DNA of 15,008 nucleotides from JAZKFP01 sp040386355 (GCA_040386355.1 JAZKFP010000321.1:1-15008); one strand, 5' to 3'; numbered from the stretch's first letter, positions 7,476 through 14,539 are shown. Numbers and translations are program-made. Notes: generated from the sequence alone by a model not told the origin.

Positions 7476-7955
7476 GTGAACAAAAAAACTTCTTCCAAAA
7501 AATCTACGGCCGATGCAGTGCATGAGGTCAAGTCCGGCAGCTTAGTTCGTGGCAAATTTGAGCCTTATGAGCCAGCAAAAAATGAAGAATACATGTGTCT
7601 TCCGCAGCGTGATCACTTTAAAGTGATACTTCAAGATTGGCGATCAGAATTAATGGAAGAAGTGGATCGAACAGTTCATCACATGCAAGACGATTCTACC
7701 AATCTTCCGGATCCGGCGGATCGCGCTTCTCAAGAAGAGGAGTTCAGCTTGGAATTGCGAACACGTGATCGTGAGCGAAAACTGATTAAGAAAATTGATA
7801 AGACACTTGAACGCATTGGTCAAGATGATTACGGTTTTTGTGACAGTTGCGGTATTGAAATCGGTTTGCGTCGACTCGAAGCACGCCCTACTGCAACTTT
7901 GTGTATTGACTGTAAAACGCTTGATGAAATTCGTGAAAAACAATTTAGAACTTAA
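7476..7955 (+). CDS. dksA: RNA polymerase-binding transcription factor DksA
   Basis: DksA enters the secondary channel of RNA polymerase and, with ppGpp, represses rRNA promoters and adjusts amino-acid and stress genes. All hallmarks are present: EEYM near the N-terminus, coiled-coil helices with the tip DPADRA (Asp79, Asp82, Ala84 from this start), the invariant EEEFSLELRTRDRERKLIKKID, and a four-cysteine zinc finger (Cys122, Cys125, Cys143, Cys146) followed by TLDEIREKQ. I start at GTG 7476, which has AAGGAA 8 bases upstream and gives 159 residues, near the 151 of E. coli. The frame is open upstream to TTG 7377, with an ATG at 7425 (176 residues), but those starts add a non-conserved tail. 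The gene heads the gluQRS/cbrAB cluster, as in Pseudomonas. Confidence 0.95.
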   Translation: MNKKTSSKKSTADAVHEVKSGSLVRGKFEPYEPAKNEEYMCLPQRDHFKVILQDWRSELMEEVDRTVHHMQDDSTNLPDPADRASQEEEFSLELRTRDRERKLIKKIDKTLERIGQDDYGFCDSCGIEIGLRRLEARPTATLCIDCKTLDEIREKQFRT

Positions 7956-7964
7956 CCATTTATG

Positions 7965-8016
7965 AAAGCTTGAAAAATTCATTCAATTTTTTTGGATGAG
8001 TATTTCAAGCTTTTTT
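7965..8016 (+). terminator. Terminator/attenuator between dksA and gluQRS
   Basis: AAAGCTTGAAA (7965-7975) pairs perfectly with TTTCAAGCTTT (8003-8013), followed by a T-run to 8016. The 27-base loop itself contains an AAAAATT/AATTTTT hairpin. A dksA-gluQRS terminator that allows partial read-through is known in E. coli; the same arrangement is inferred here. Confidence 0.75.
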
Positions 8017-8058
8017 CTTTTTAATGTTGATTTCAACACGCCATTTAAAAAAAGAACT

Positions 8059-8949
8059 ATGGGATACAGAGGACGTTTCGCTCCTACACCATCAGGCGCA
8101 CTGCATCTTGGTTCCTTGTTTTCCGCGTTAATTAGTTTTTTAGACGCTAAGATACATGATGGTGAATGGCTTATCCGAATTGACGACCTAGATAAGCTGC
8201 GCGCTCGAGATGAATTTATTCCAACTTATGTCGATTTACTTGCTGACATTGGTTTGTGCAGCGATGGACCGATCGTAAAACAGTCTGAGCGCCTTGACCT
8301 ATATACAAAACACATGCACATATTGGCGAAACAAAAACTTTTGTTTTATTGTGATTGTTCCCGTCAAAGTTGGGCTAAATATTCTATATATCCCGGTTAT
8401 TGTCGTCAAAATACTGTACACCAATTTGAAGATGCTCGGCCCATTCGCATTCAAACTCCAAATCGTATAATAAAAATAGATGATCGTTGGCAGCCTTTGC
8501 TAGAGCAGAATTTGGCTGTCAACGTCGGTGACTTTATTGTTTGTCGTCGTGATGGTTTTTTTTCTTATCATTTTGGTACTGTAGTGGATGATGCCGATCA
8601 AGGAATTACGCATATCGTTCGAGGCGTGGATTTACTTCCCTCGACACCTCGTCAATTATTTCTACACCAATGTTTTAATCACAAAAGTATTCCTACTGCC
8701 CATCATCCAATTTTAGTTAATTCAGATTTTTCTAAATTATCTAAAAGTGCAGCATCGAAAGCATTAACTACCCAAAATATTGGATGTGCAGTTGAAATAT
8801 GTTTAAACATTATTGGTTTGCATCCTCCAACCACTGAGAAAAGTCCGGAATCACAAATTCACTGGGCGATACAACAAACTAAACGCTATGGCTTATCAGC
8901 GTGCCTTGAACAGGCTATATTGCCTACGGCCGAAAATTGGAATAAATAA
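8059..8949 (+). CDS. gluQRS: Glutamyl-Q tRNA(Asp) synthetase
   Basis: GluQRS is a truncated glutamyl-tRNA synthetase that lacks the anticodon-binding domain and attaches glutamate to queuosine at the wobble position of tRNA(Asp). The 296-residue length from ATG 8059 fits the family (about 300). The class I signatures are visible: GRFAPTPSGALHLGS near the N-terminus (HIGH equivalent at His16) and SKLSKS near residue 225 (KMSKS equivalent). Cysteines in YCDCSRQ and GYC with an intervening Tyr match the zinc site, and DFIVCRRDG, VVDDADQGITHIVRG and DLLPSTPRQ are diagnostic. The frame is open back to ATG 7996, but that start lies in the loop of the dksA terminator hairpin, with its right arm inside the coding sequence, and adds a non-conserved tail, so I prefer 8059 despite its weak ribosome site. 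Genes for queuosine synthesis are not in the window. Confidence 0.93.
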   Translation: MGYRGRFAPTPSGALHLGSLFSALISFLDAKIHDGEWLIRIDDLDKLRARDEFIPTYVDLLADIGLCSDGPIVKQSERLDLYTKHMHILAKQKLLFYCDCSRQSWAKYSIYPGYCRQNTVHQFEDARPIRIQTPNRIIKIDDRWQPLLEQNLAVNVGDFIVCRRDGFFSYHFGTVVDDADQGITHIVRGVDLLPSTPRQLFLHQCFNHKSIPTAHHPILVNSDFSKLSKSAASKALTTQNIGCAVEICLNIIGLHPPTTEKSPESQIHWAIQQTKRYGLSACLEQAILPTAENWNK

Positions 8950-8952
8950 TAT

Positions 8953-9029
8953 ACCGAACGCATATTGATTTTACCGTAGGCGCGGGTTTACTACGCATAC
9001 GCCTAAGGTAAAATCAATATCTGTTTGGT
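8953..9029 (+). other. Long 77-nt hairpin between gluQRS and cbrXA
   Basis: ATATTGATTTTACC (8962-8975) pairs perfectly with 9007-9020. The stem continues inward as TAGGCG/CGCCTA (8977-8982 with 9000-9005) after one mismatch. It continues outward from ACCGAACG (8953-8960) to 9022-9029 with two G-U pairs. The loop is 17 nt (8983-8999). There is no T-run, so it is not a normal terminator. The wobble pairs work only in the plus-strand RNA. Possible roles are an RNase processing site, a partial terminator, or a decayed palindromic repeat. Confidence 0.7.
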
Positions 9030-9046
9030 CTGCGCATTTCAAAGTG

Positions 9047-9064
9047 AATAAAAATAATAAGAGG
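9047..9064 (+). promoter_or_regulatory. AAN run abutting the Shine-Dalgarno of the cbrA-coupled ORF
   Basis: Five consecutive AAN triplets (AATAAAAATAATAAG, 9047-9061) run directly into the AGAGG ribosome site (9060-9064), which is 8 bases before GTG 9073. The match to AANAANAA is extended, and the placement is where Hfq/Crc would block ribosome binding. Because cbrA overlaps the small ORF, repression here would also affect cbrA. The function is inferred. Confidence 0.5.
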
Positions 9065-9072
9065 ATAAATCC

Positions 9073-9249
9073 GTGTACATTGATCGCTTAATTTTAATGT
9101 TTGTTTTAGGGGGATACATTGTATCTCCAGCCATTATGGAATGGGCTAGCACGCCTGGCGCTAGCTGGTATCGTCCCTACGCAATGTGGGCACTAATTAT
9201 TGGAATTAGCTTTTGGGTAACACGAAGTAGGGATTTGAATGAGCTTTGA
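9073..9249 (+). CDS. cbrX: Small two-helix membrane protein overlapping cbrA (CbrX-like)
   Basis: This 58-codon ORF has GTG at 9073 and a strong AGAGG site 8 bases upstream. The product has two hydrophobic segments, LILMFVLGGYIVSPAIM (about residues 6-22) and YAMWALIIGISFWVT (about 36-50). They are joined by a short Trp/Pro/Gly-rich turn and followed by a charged tail. It overlaps cbrA by 11 bases (9239-9249), which points to translational coupling. A comparable small ORF before cbrA has been called cbrX in Pseudomonas putida; the name here is by position and size, from memory, not by alignment. Small two-helix subunits also precede some sodium/solute symporter genes, so it may be a membrane partner of the SLC5-like domain of CbrA. 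Confidence 0.75.
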   Translation: MYIDRLILMFVLGGYIVSPAIMEWASTPGASWYRPYAMWALIIGISFWVTRSRDLNEL

Positions 9250-12193
9250 AGTTACCCTGCTTTATTCCGGCATTTTTGGCTATGCAATTATTTCCGTGCT
9301 GTTGGCAGTTGCTGGACGATATCATTGGGTACCAGAACGTTGGTCAGATCATCCCGCCGCACAAACCTTCGCCTTAACAACCTTCTCAAGCTTATGGGCA
9401 TTAACCGGCGCAATCGGTTTAGCGTATCAACAAGGCTATAATTTTTTAACATTTTATTTGGGTTTTTCTGGTGCGTTTTTATTAGCTCCTATTGTGCTCG
9501 CCCCCATTTTAAAACTGACTCAAATTTATCGATTATCGTCGTTAGCGGATCTTTTTGCATTTCGTTATTGCAGTCGTACTGTTGGAACGCTCGTTTCCCT
9601 TTTAATGCTTATTGGAATTTTGCCTTTTTTAAGTTTGCAATTTCAGGGCATTCATCAACTGTTAAAGCAAATTCTTTCTGAAAATGTATCTATCGGTATT
9701 TGTGCCTTATTGGCAGTTCTTGTAGTCGGTGTTAGTTGGCTTATTGGTACCCAACATACCAATCAACGAGAAAAACATCGCATGCTGATTATCTGGGTAG
9801 GTGTACAAGGCGCGGTTACATTTGTGTGTCTTGGAGCAGTTACCTTTTACGCAGTAAAAAATAGTATTGGTGGATTTTCTCAAATCGATAGTTGGCTTGC
9901 TACGCATCCAGGAGCCACCAATATTTTGTATGAACCCCTTGCTGAAGGCCCTTGGCGTGCATTACTGCTGACGTTTTTTGCAGGCAGTATTTTAATGCCG
10001 CACATGCACCACTTGTTGTTCACCGAAAATTCAAACCCTAAAGGAATTCGCTCTACCAGTTGGTCAGTTCCCATTGTTACCTTGTTAATGGCGCTGTGTA
10101 TTCCACCTTTGCTGTGGAGTGGAATTCAGGCTCAGGTAGCACATGATCCAGAAGTTTTTTTGGTTGCAGTACCGCGTTCGCTTGGCTCGCCACTGTTTGC
10201 AATTATTGGATTAATCGGAGCAATCGCAGGTGCAATTAGTGTGTTGTTAATTGGCTCGCTAGCCATTTCCTCCATGATTATTAATCATGTTGTTTTACCC
10301 TGGCACGCTCCACCCGCTGAAAAAAATCTCTATGTGTGGTTGCGTCAAACTAAGCGTTTAGTTCTGTTAATCGTTATCGCTGTTAGCTTTGGTGTATTTT
10401 TAGTTTTACACAACGATGTGGGTTTAACTGAGCTTATGCTTATTGCCTTTGTTTTATCGTTGCAATTTATTCCAGGATTAATGGGGACATTATACTGGTC
10501 GCGGGCAACTAGACGCGGCTTTTTATCTGGGCTTATGCTAGGCGTTATTATTTGGGCATTTAGCATGTTACTCCCTATGCTCGCACGTGTAGATGCTTTG
10601 CCCTTTGGGGGATTTGATCTTGGATTTACGCCGTCAGTAAGCAATTGGCAAGCACCTACTTTTTTCAGCATATTTTTTAACAGTGTTTTATTTTTTATTG
10701 TTTCTCGACTAAGTCAGCAGTCGACTGAAGAAAAAGCCGCCGCTGAAAGTTGTTGTGTTACCGATTTACGTCGCCCTTATCAATGGACCTTAGAAACCGC
10801 AAATGTTGCAGATTTTATTCAGCAATTAAGTCGCACGCTCGGGACAGATATTGCGCAACGTGAAGTCACTCAAGCGTTGCAAGATTTATCGATGAATGCT
10901 TCCGAAACGCGCCCTTACATGCTGCGACGATTGCGTGATCAAATTGAAGCAAATTTGTCAGGATTAATGGGTCCTGTTGTAGCGCGTGACGTTATTAATA
11001 AAGCATTGCCTTATGCTTCGCATGGACATAGTGACGATTGGGAAGATATTCACTTTATTGAAGATCGCATTGAATCCCAAGCAGCGCCACTCACTGGACT
11101 TGCTGCTGAACTTGATCACTTACGCCGCTTTCATCGACAAATTCTGCAAAATCTTCCAGTAGGTGTCAGTACTGTTTCTGCGAGTGGAGAAATTGTTAGT
11201 TGGAATAATGAACTTGAACGAATTACAGAAATTCAAGCAACTGATGTAGTCGGATCGAAGTTGTCTTCATTACCCGATCCATGGAGTTCTGCTTTTGGTT
11301 CGTGCTTGGATCACGCATCAAATCATGCAGGTCCGATTAGTTTAAAAACTCAATTCCGGCAACGTTGGATCGTTACTCATCAAGCGCTTCTGGATCATCC
11401 TGCTCCAACAGAAACTCAAATGCTACTGTTGGTTGTTGAAGATATTACCGACAGTAAATTGCTTGAAGAGCAGGTTCAACACAGTCAACGATTAGCGTCA
11501 ATTGGTCAACTTGCAGCAGGAGTTGCCCATGAGATTGGAAATCCTTTAACGGGCATTGATTGTCTTGCGCAGGAATTGCAACACGAAGACGATCCAAAAA
11601 TTAGCCAGCAACTGGGTAAAGAAATTCTGGGTCAAACCAAACGTATTTCATCAATTCTGCAATCGTTGATGAATTTTAGCCGTGGTCATGGATGCATCAG
11701 TCAAGGATTTATTGACGTGCATTTAGCACCGTGCGTCGATGAAGTTATCAACTTACTACGACTCAACCCCAAATATAAACAGACCAATTTTCACAGTACG
11801 GTTGCTCCAGAACATACAGTCTTAGGAGATCCGCAACGTATTCAACAAGTGTTAATTAATTTACTAACTAACGCGGCAGACGCCTCGAAATACGATGGTG
11901 AAATCCTCATATCAAGTGAAACCAAGAAACATTTCATGGCCTTCACTATTGAAGATCAGGGAACAGGTATTTCTCCGGACATGTTGGGTAAGGTATTTGA
12001 CCCATTCGTTACTACCAAACCTCCAGGTGAAGGGACTGGTCTGGGACTTTCAGTAACCTACAGTATTGTTCGAGAACACGGTGGTGAAATTCGGATTGAA
12101 AGCCCAGTAACCGAACCTAAGTTAATAAGTGGTTCACACATCGGCACGCGCGTTACCGTTTTTATACCGCGCCCTGTCGAGGAGTCTCTATGA
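9239..12193 (+). CDS. cbrA: CbrA-type sensor histidine kinase with SLC5 transporter domain
   Basis: The 984-residue length matches Pseudomonas CbrA (about 980). Residues 1 to about 495 are a run of hydrophobic helices resembling sodium/solute symporters (SLC5). A cytoplasmic linker follows (about 500-625) with the RPYMLRRLRDQIEANLSGL segment, and the position of the STAC-type module of such kinases lies here. A PAS domain starts near 635 (LPVGVSTVSASGEIVSWNNE). The HisKA box GQLAAGVAHEIGNP has the phosphorylated His near 764, and the ATPase domain has NLLTNAADA (about 874), DQGTGIS (about 906) and GTGLGLSV (about 932). CbrA senses carbon/nitrogen status, with histidine uptake shown for Pseudomonas members, and phosphorylates CbrB. 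ATG 9239 lies inside the small upstream ORF, and the stop overlaps cbrB by 4 bases, so the three genes are translationally coupled. Confidence 0.93.
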   Translation: MSFEVTLLYSGIFGYAIISVLLAVAGRYHWVPERWSDHPAAQTFALTTFSSLWALTGAIGLAYQQGYNFLTFYLGFSGAFLLAPIVLAPILKLTQIYRLSSLADLFAFRYCSRTVGTLVSLLMLIGILPFLSLQFQGIHQLLKQILSENVSIGICALLAVLVVGVSWLIGTQHTNQREKHRMLIIWVGVQGAVTFVCLGAVTFYAVKNSIGGFSQIDSWLATHPGATNILYEPLAEGPWRALLLTFFAGSILMPHMHHLLFTENSNPKGIRSTSWSVPIVTLLMALCIPPLLWSGIQAQVAHDPEVFLVAVPRSLGSPLFAIIGLIGAIAGAISVLLIGSLAISSMIINHVVLPWHAPPAEKNLYVWLRQTKRLVLLIVIAVSFGVFLVLHNDVGLTELMLIAFVLSLQFIPGLMGTLYWSRATRRGFLSGLMLGVIIWAFSMLLPMLARVDALPFGGFDLGFTPSVSNWQAPTFFSIFFNSVLFFIVSRLSQQSTEEKAAAESCCVTDLRRPYQWTLETANVADFIQQLSRTLGTDIAQREVTQALQDLSMNASETRPYMLRRLRDQIEANLSGLMGPVVARDVINKALPYASHGHSDDWEDIHFIEDRIESQAAPLTGLAAELDHLRRFHRQILQNLPVGVSTVSASGEIVSWNNELERITEIQATDVVGSKLSSLPDPWSSAFGSCLDHASNHAGPISLKTQFRQRWIVTHQALLDHPAPTETQMLLLVVEDITDSKLLEEQVQHSQRLASIGQLAAGVAHEIGNPLTGIDCLAQELQHEDDPKISQQLGKEILGQTKRISSILQSLMNFSRGHGCISQGFIDVHLAPCVDEVINLLRLNPKYKQTNFHSTVAPEHTVLGDPQRIQQVLINLLTNAADASKYDGEILISSETKKHFMAFTIEDQGTGISPDMLGKVFDPFVTTKPPGEGTGLGLSVTYSIVREHGGEIRIESPVTEPKLISGSHIGTRVTVFIPRPVEESL

Positions 12194-13659
12194 CAAAAGC
12201 GCATATTTTAGTAGTGGAAGATGAAGTAATTATTCGAGCGGCTTTGCGTCGGTTATTGGAAAAAAATTCTTATACTGTTACCGAAGCAGGTTCCGTTGAA
12301 GATGCGTTAATTCTTATTAAACAATCGACTTTTGAACTTGTCATTAGTGATGTTCGTTTACCTGGCGAACCTGGTACTGCTCTTATCTCAAAAGTTGCAC
12401 CAACGCCAATTTTGTTAATGACAAGTTATGCAAGTCTTCGATCTGCCGTAGAAGCGATGAAGCAAGGCGCAGCTGAATATATTGCTAAACCTTTTGATCA
12501 TGATGAATTGCTCAAGCTTGTTGAAAAATTAATTAACTCAGAACATCAACATAAAAAACAAGCTTCATTGAGTACACCAGCATTTGAGGGGGCACGTTCC
12601 GAAATTATTGGTTCGAGCAGCGTAATGAAAGCCCTAATGCGCCGTATCAGCAAAGTTGCCCCCACTGAGGGTACTATTTTAATTTTAGGAGAATCCGGTA
12701 CTGGTAAAGAATTAGTTGCTCAAGCTATTCATAGCCAAAGTAAGCGCAGCGCTGGTCCGTTAATTTCATTGAATTGCGCAGCAATACCTGAAACTTTAAT
12801 TGAATCGGAACTATTCGGACATGAAAAAGGTTCTTTTACGGGTGCACATGCAGCGCGAAAAGGATTGGTGGAATCTGCTGACGGCGGTACTTTATTTTTA
12901 GATGAAATCGGTGAATTACCATTAGAAGCGCAAGCACGTATTCTACGATTACTTCAAGAAAAAGAAATTCGCCGAGTCGGTTCGGTTGCTACACGTGTTG
13001 TCGATGTTCGTTTAATTGCTGCAACACATCGAAATTTACGCGAGCGTGTACGCAATGGAAGTTTTCGCGAAGATTTATTTTATCGATTAAATGTGCTGGA
13101 TTTAGAAATTCCTGCTTTACGTGAGCGTGAACAAGATATTGCTGAACTAACTGAATACTTTCTACAACTTTTTAGTAAACGACACCAAGTAGATACGCGA
13201 AGTCTTTCTAAAGAAGCTTGGGCAGCAGTAAATCGTTATTCTTGGCCAGGTAATGTACGTGAGTTACAACACGCGATTGAACGCGCAGTAATTTTGTCTG
13301 AGCAATCTGAAATTGCATTGTCTCTGTTAGGCCGCGATGTATTAGAAACCATCCAAAAAAATCCACCTAATACTAATCAAATTCCACCTGCTAAAAATCC
13401 ATTGGATTCTTTCTCAAATGCGCCTGCATTTTCAAACAATGCAAACGCTGACTCACTTCCTGTAGAAAACGATACTTTTTTAGATCCAAGTGAAGACTTA
13501 TCCTTGGAAGATTACTTTCAGCGCTTTGTTTTAGAAAACCAAGATCAAATGACAGAAACAGAACTAGCCCAAACCTTAGGAATCAGTCGTAAATGTTTAT
13601 GGGAACGTCGCCAAAAATTTAATCTGCCGCGTAAGAAAGTCTCTAAGGACGGCGAATAG
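12190..13659 (+). CDS. cbrB: CbrB-type sigma-54-dependent response regulator
   Basis: This 489-residue NtrC-family activator has a receiver domain (Asp10/Asp11 pocket region, phosphoacceptor Asp54, Thr78, Lys100). Its AAA+ domain carries Walker A GESGTGKE (about 167-174), a sigma-54 contact loop reading GSFTGA (214-219) instead of the common GAFTGA, and Walker B GGTLFLDEIGEL (Asp near 238). A Gln/Asn/Pro-rich linker leads to a FIS-type helix-turn-helix near 455-478 (ELAQTLGISRKCLWERR). In Pseudomonas, CbrB activates crcZ and amino-acid and carbon catabolic genes. The start overlaps cbrA in an ATGA junction, the usual kinase-regulator coupling. It is followed by a candidate binding site, its terminator and a sigma-54 promoter reading into the RNA gene, which strongly supports the CbrB assignment over a generic NtrC. 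Confidence 0.93.
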   Translation: MTKAHILVVEDEVIIRAALRRLLEKNSYTVTEAGSVEDALILIKQSTFELVISDVRLPGEPGTALISKVAPTPILLMTSYASLRSAVEAMKQGAAEYIAKPFDHDELLKLVEKLINSEHQHKKQASLSTPAFEGARSEIIGSSSVMKALMRRISKVAPTEGTILILGESGTGKELVAQAIHSQSKRSAGPLISLNCAAIPETLIESELFGHEKGSFTGAHAARKGLVESADGGTLFLDEIGELPLEAQARILRLLQEKEIRRVGSVATRVVDVRLIAATHRNLRERVRNGSFREDLFYRLNVLDLEIPALREREQDIAELTEYFLQLFSKRHQVDTRSLSKEAWAAVNRYSWPGNVRELQHAIERAVILSEQSEIALSLLGRDVLETIQKNPPNTNQIPPAKNPLDSFSNAPAFSNNANADSLPVENDTFLDPSEDLSLEDYFQRFVLENQDQMTETELAQTLGISRKCLWERRQKFNLPRKKVSKDGE

Positions 13660-13670
13660 CATTTTCAAAT

Positions 13671-13709
13671 GTGTTTCCTTTGGTAACACCCTCTCCGATC
13701 TTCGTAACA
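13671..13709. promoter_or_regulatory. Candidate CbrB upstream activating sites
   Basis: GTGTTTCCTTTGGTAACAC (13671-13689) is an inverted repeat with 7 of 8 arm bases matching. The half-site GTAACA (13683-13688) recurs at 13704-13709, exactly 21 bases on, or two helical turns. TGTTAC/GTAACA-type half-sites are what I recall for CbrB in Pseudomonas. The sites lie about 130-160 bases before the predicted RNA start, the normal range for sigma-54 enhancers. Confidence 0.6.
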
Positions 13710-13753
13710 ATCTGCTGGTATTTGAAAGTTAAATGTCAGCAGATATTTTTTTT
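13710..13753 (+). terminator. Rho-independent terminator of cbrAB
   Basis: ATCTGCTGGTATTT (13710-13723) pairs with AAATGTCAGCAGAT (13731-13744) over 14 positions, including two G-U pairs, around a 7-base loop. Eight T's follow at 13746-13753. It isolates cbrB transcription from the RNA gene downstream. Confidence 0.9.
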
Positions 13754-13771
13754 CCCGTCTAAAATAAAACA

Positions 13772-13784
13772 TAAGTTATTGATT
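13772..13784 (-). promoter_or_regulatory. IHF consensus site before sigma-54 promoter
   Basis: Read on the minus strand, 13784-13772 is AATCAATAACTTA, a full match to the IHF consensus WATCAANNNNTTR. Its centre is about 60 bases before the predicted start, between the enhancer sites and the -24 box, which is where IHF bends DNA at sigma-54 promoters. Confidence 0.6.
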
Positions 13785-13813
13785 TTTAACAAAAAAATTA
13801 TTTTCGTCTGAAT

Positions 13814-13829
13814 TGGCACAAGATTCGCT
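13814..13829 (+). promoter_or_regulatory. Sigma-54 (-24/-12) promoter of CrcZ-like RNA
   Basis: TGGCACA-AGAT-TCGCT matches the consensus TGGCACG-N4-TTGCW, with the invariant GG (13815-13816) and GC (13827-13828) exactly 10 bases apart. It predicts transcription from about 13840, right at the first AAN run. No other sequence in the intergenic region was found to fit as well. Confidence 0.82.
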
Positions 13830-14074
13830 ATATGTATAACAAGAAAGAGCAACACGTAAGAACAAACGGAAGACAACTCAACGAATAATAATAAGAACAA
13901 ACATAAAAAGAAGAACAAGAGTTGAGCTGGAATTAGAAGAAGAACAAACAAGGAATATGAAAATAATAATAAGAAAAGTCAATAACGATCACCAATAACA
14001 ACAAGAATAAGATCAATAAGAATAAAAATAGAGTACATAAATAATAAAAATAATAAGTTCAACAATAAGAAGAA

Positions 14075-14195
14075 GCGTGAGATAACAAAAATAAAATTAT
14101 CACGCCAAACCAGAAAGACCTTAACAACAATAATAAATAAAGGTCTTAGACGTTGGGTGCTTACACGCTAATAACAAAAATATAGTGAAGCACCC
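14075..14195 (+). other. Three consecutive hairpins with AAN-rich loops in the RNA
   Basis: GCGTGA/TCACGC (14075-14080 with 14100-14105, plus TAA/TTA inside) displays an AAN-rich loop. AAGACCTT/AAGGTCTT (14115-14122 with 14140-14147) displays the 17-nt loop 14123-14139, made of AAC AAC AAT AAT AAA. GGGTGCTT-CAC/GTG-AAGCACCC (14155-14166 with 14185-14195, one bulged A) displays AAT AAC AAA AAT. Each stem holds a candidate Hfq site single-stranded. Confidence 0.75.
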
Positions 14196-14247
14196 CCTGC
14201 AGAAAAGAAAAATAATTTTTAACTCGTCGTCACAACGACATTTATAA

Positions 14248-14388
14248 GATCTCACATAAGAAGATTGCTTAAAAAGCAACCAGAATCGAGATCAAGCAGG
14301 GCCACGGATTGGCCATTACCTTGCAATCTGAAGTGTAAAAGACCATTTCATAAATGCTTATCTTACAAAGTGATTATGAAATTGTCTT
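14248..14388 (+). other. Structured 3' domain of the RNA
   Basis: GATCTC (14248-14253) pairs with GAGATC (14288-14293), enclosing TTGCTT/AAGCAA (14265-14270 with 14274-14279). GGCCA/TGGCC follows (14300-14304 with 14310-14314). Then AAGAC-x-ATTTCATAA (14339-14353) pairs with TTATGAAAT-x-GTCTT (14374-14388) across one mismatch. This part is poorer in AAN triplets and may stabilise the transcript or serve another interaction. Confidence 0.65.
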
Positions 14389-14511
14389 AAAAAAGTTTCG
14401 GCAGTTCAACACAGCAAGTCTCTACTGAAAAATAGAAATAAAAAGTTACCCTAATAAAAATAAGACTAGAAAATAACAATATTCATAATAATAAAATCAG
14501 CACAGTTATCT

Positions 14512-14539
14512 AACGGCGAGCCATGTGCTCGCCGTTTTT
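14512..14539 (+). terminator. Terminator of CrcZ-like RNA
   Basis: AACGGCGAGC (14512-14521) pairs perfectly with GCTCGCCGTT (14527-14536) around a 5-base loop, with the U-run at 14535-14539. It marks the 3' end of the A-rich RNA and separates it from pcnB, whose promoter should lie in the following 180 bases, where I could not identify convincing boxes. Confidence 0.95.

Larger units (their letters stand above)
13840..14539 (+). ncRNA. crcZ: CrcZ-like Hfq/Crc-sequestering small RNA
   Basis: About 700 nt between the sigma-54 promoter and a strong terminator, in the position held by crcZ in Pseudomonas (between cbrB and pcnB). CrcZ carries AANAANAA motifs that bind the distal face of Hfq and relieve Hfq/Crc repression. 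Here at least fifteen AAN runs of that length or more are visible. Examples are 13858-13865, 13884-13900, 13908-13919, 13937-13947, 13962-13977, 13994-14010, 14015-14030, 14039-14057, 14061-14075, 14123-14137, 14453-14464 and 14487-14496. The 5' 240 nt is almost pure AAN; the middle and 3' parts hold clear hairpins. Frequent stops and lack of a ribosome-served ORF argue against coding. Pseudomonas CrcZ is roughly 370-410 nt, so this RNA is unusually long. The call rests on synteny, promoter type and motif content, not on primary-sequence homology; the 5' end is predicted. Confidence 0.85.

Noticed and set aside
7479..7487. AACAAAAAA after the dksA start as a catabolite-repression motif
   Set aside because: It is short and explained by Asn-Lys-Lys codons; chance is likely in this AT-rich sequence.
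13736..13951. 71-codon reverse-strand frame with a very hydrophobic product
   Set aside because: It is the complement of the A-rich RNA and its promoter; Phe/Leu/Val richness comes from the AAN runs, and it has no ribosome site or domain.
13957..13998. Mini-ORF starting MKIIIRKV after AAGGA inside the RNA
   Set aside because: It has only 13 codons and stops inside the AAN runs; an ATG after A/G-rich sequence is expected by chance here.
13858..14075. CRISPR array or tandem-repeat locus
   Set aside because: The AAN runs vary in length and sequence and there is no conserved repeat with unique spacers.
13840..14200. AAN runs as a coding stretch for Asn/Lys repeats
   Set aside because: All forward frames are broken by frequent TAA or TGA and no start with a ribosome site precedes them.
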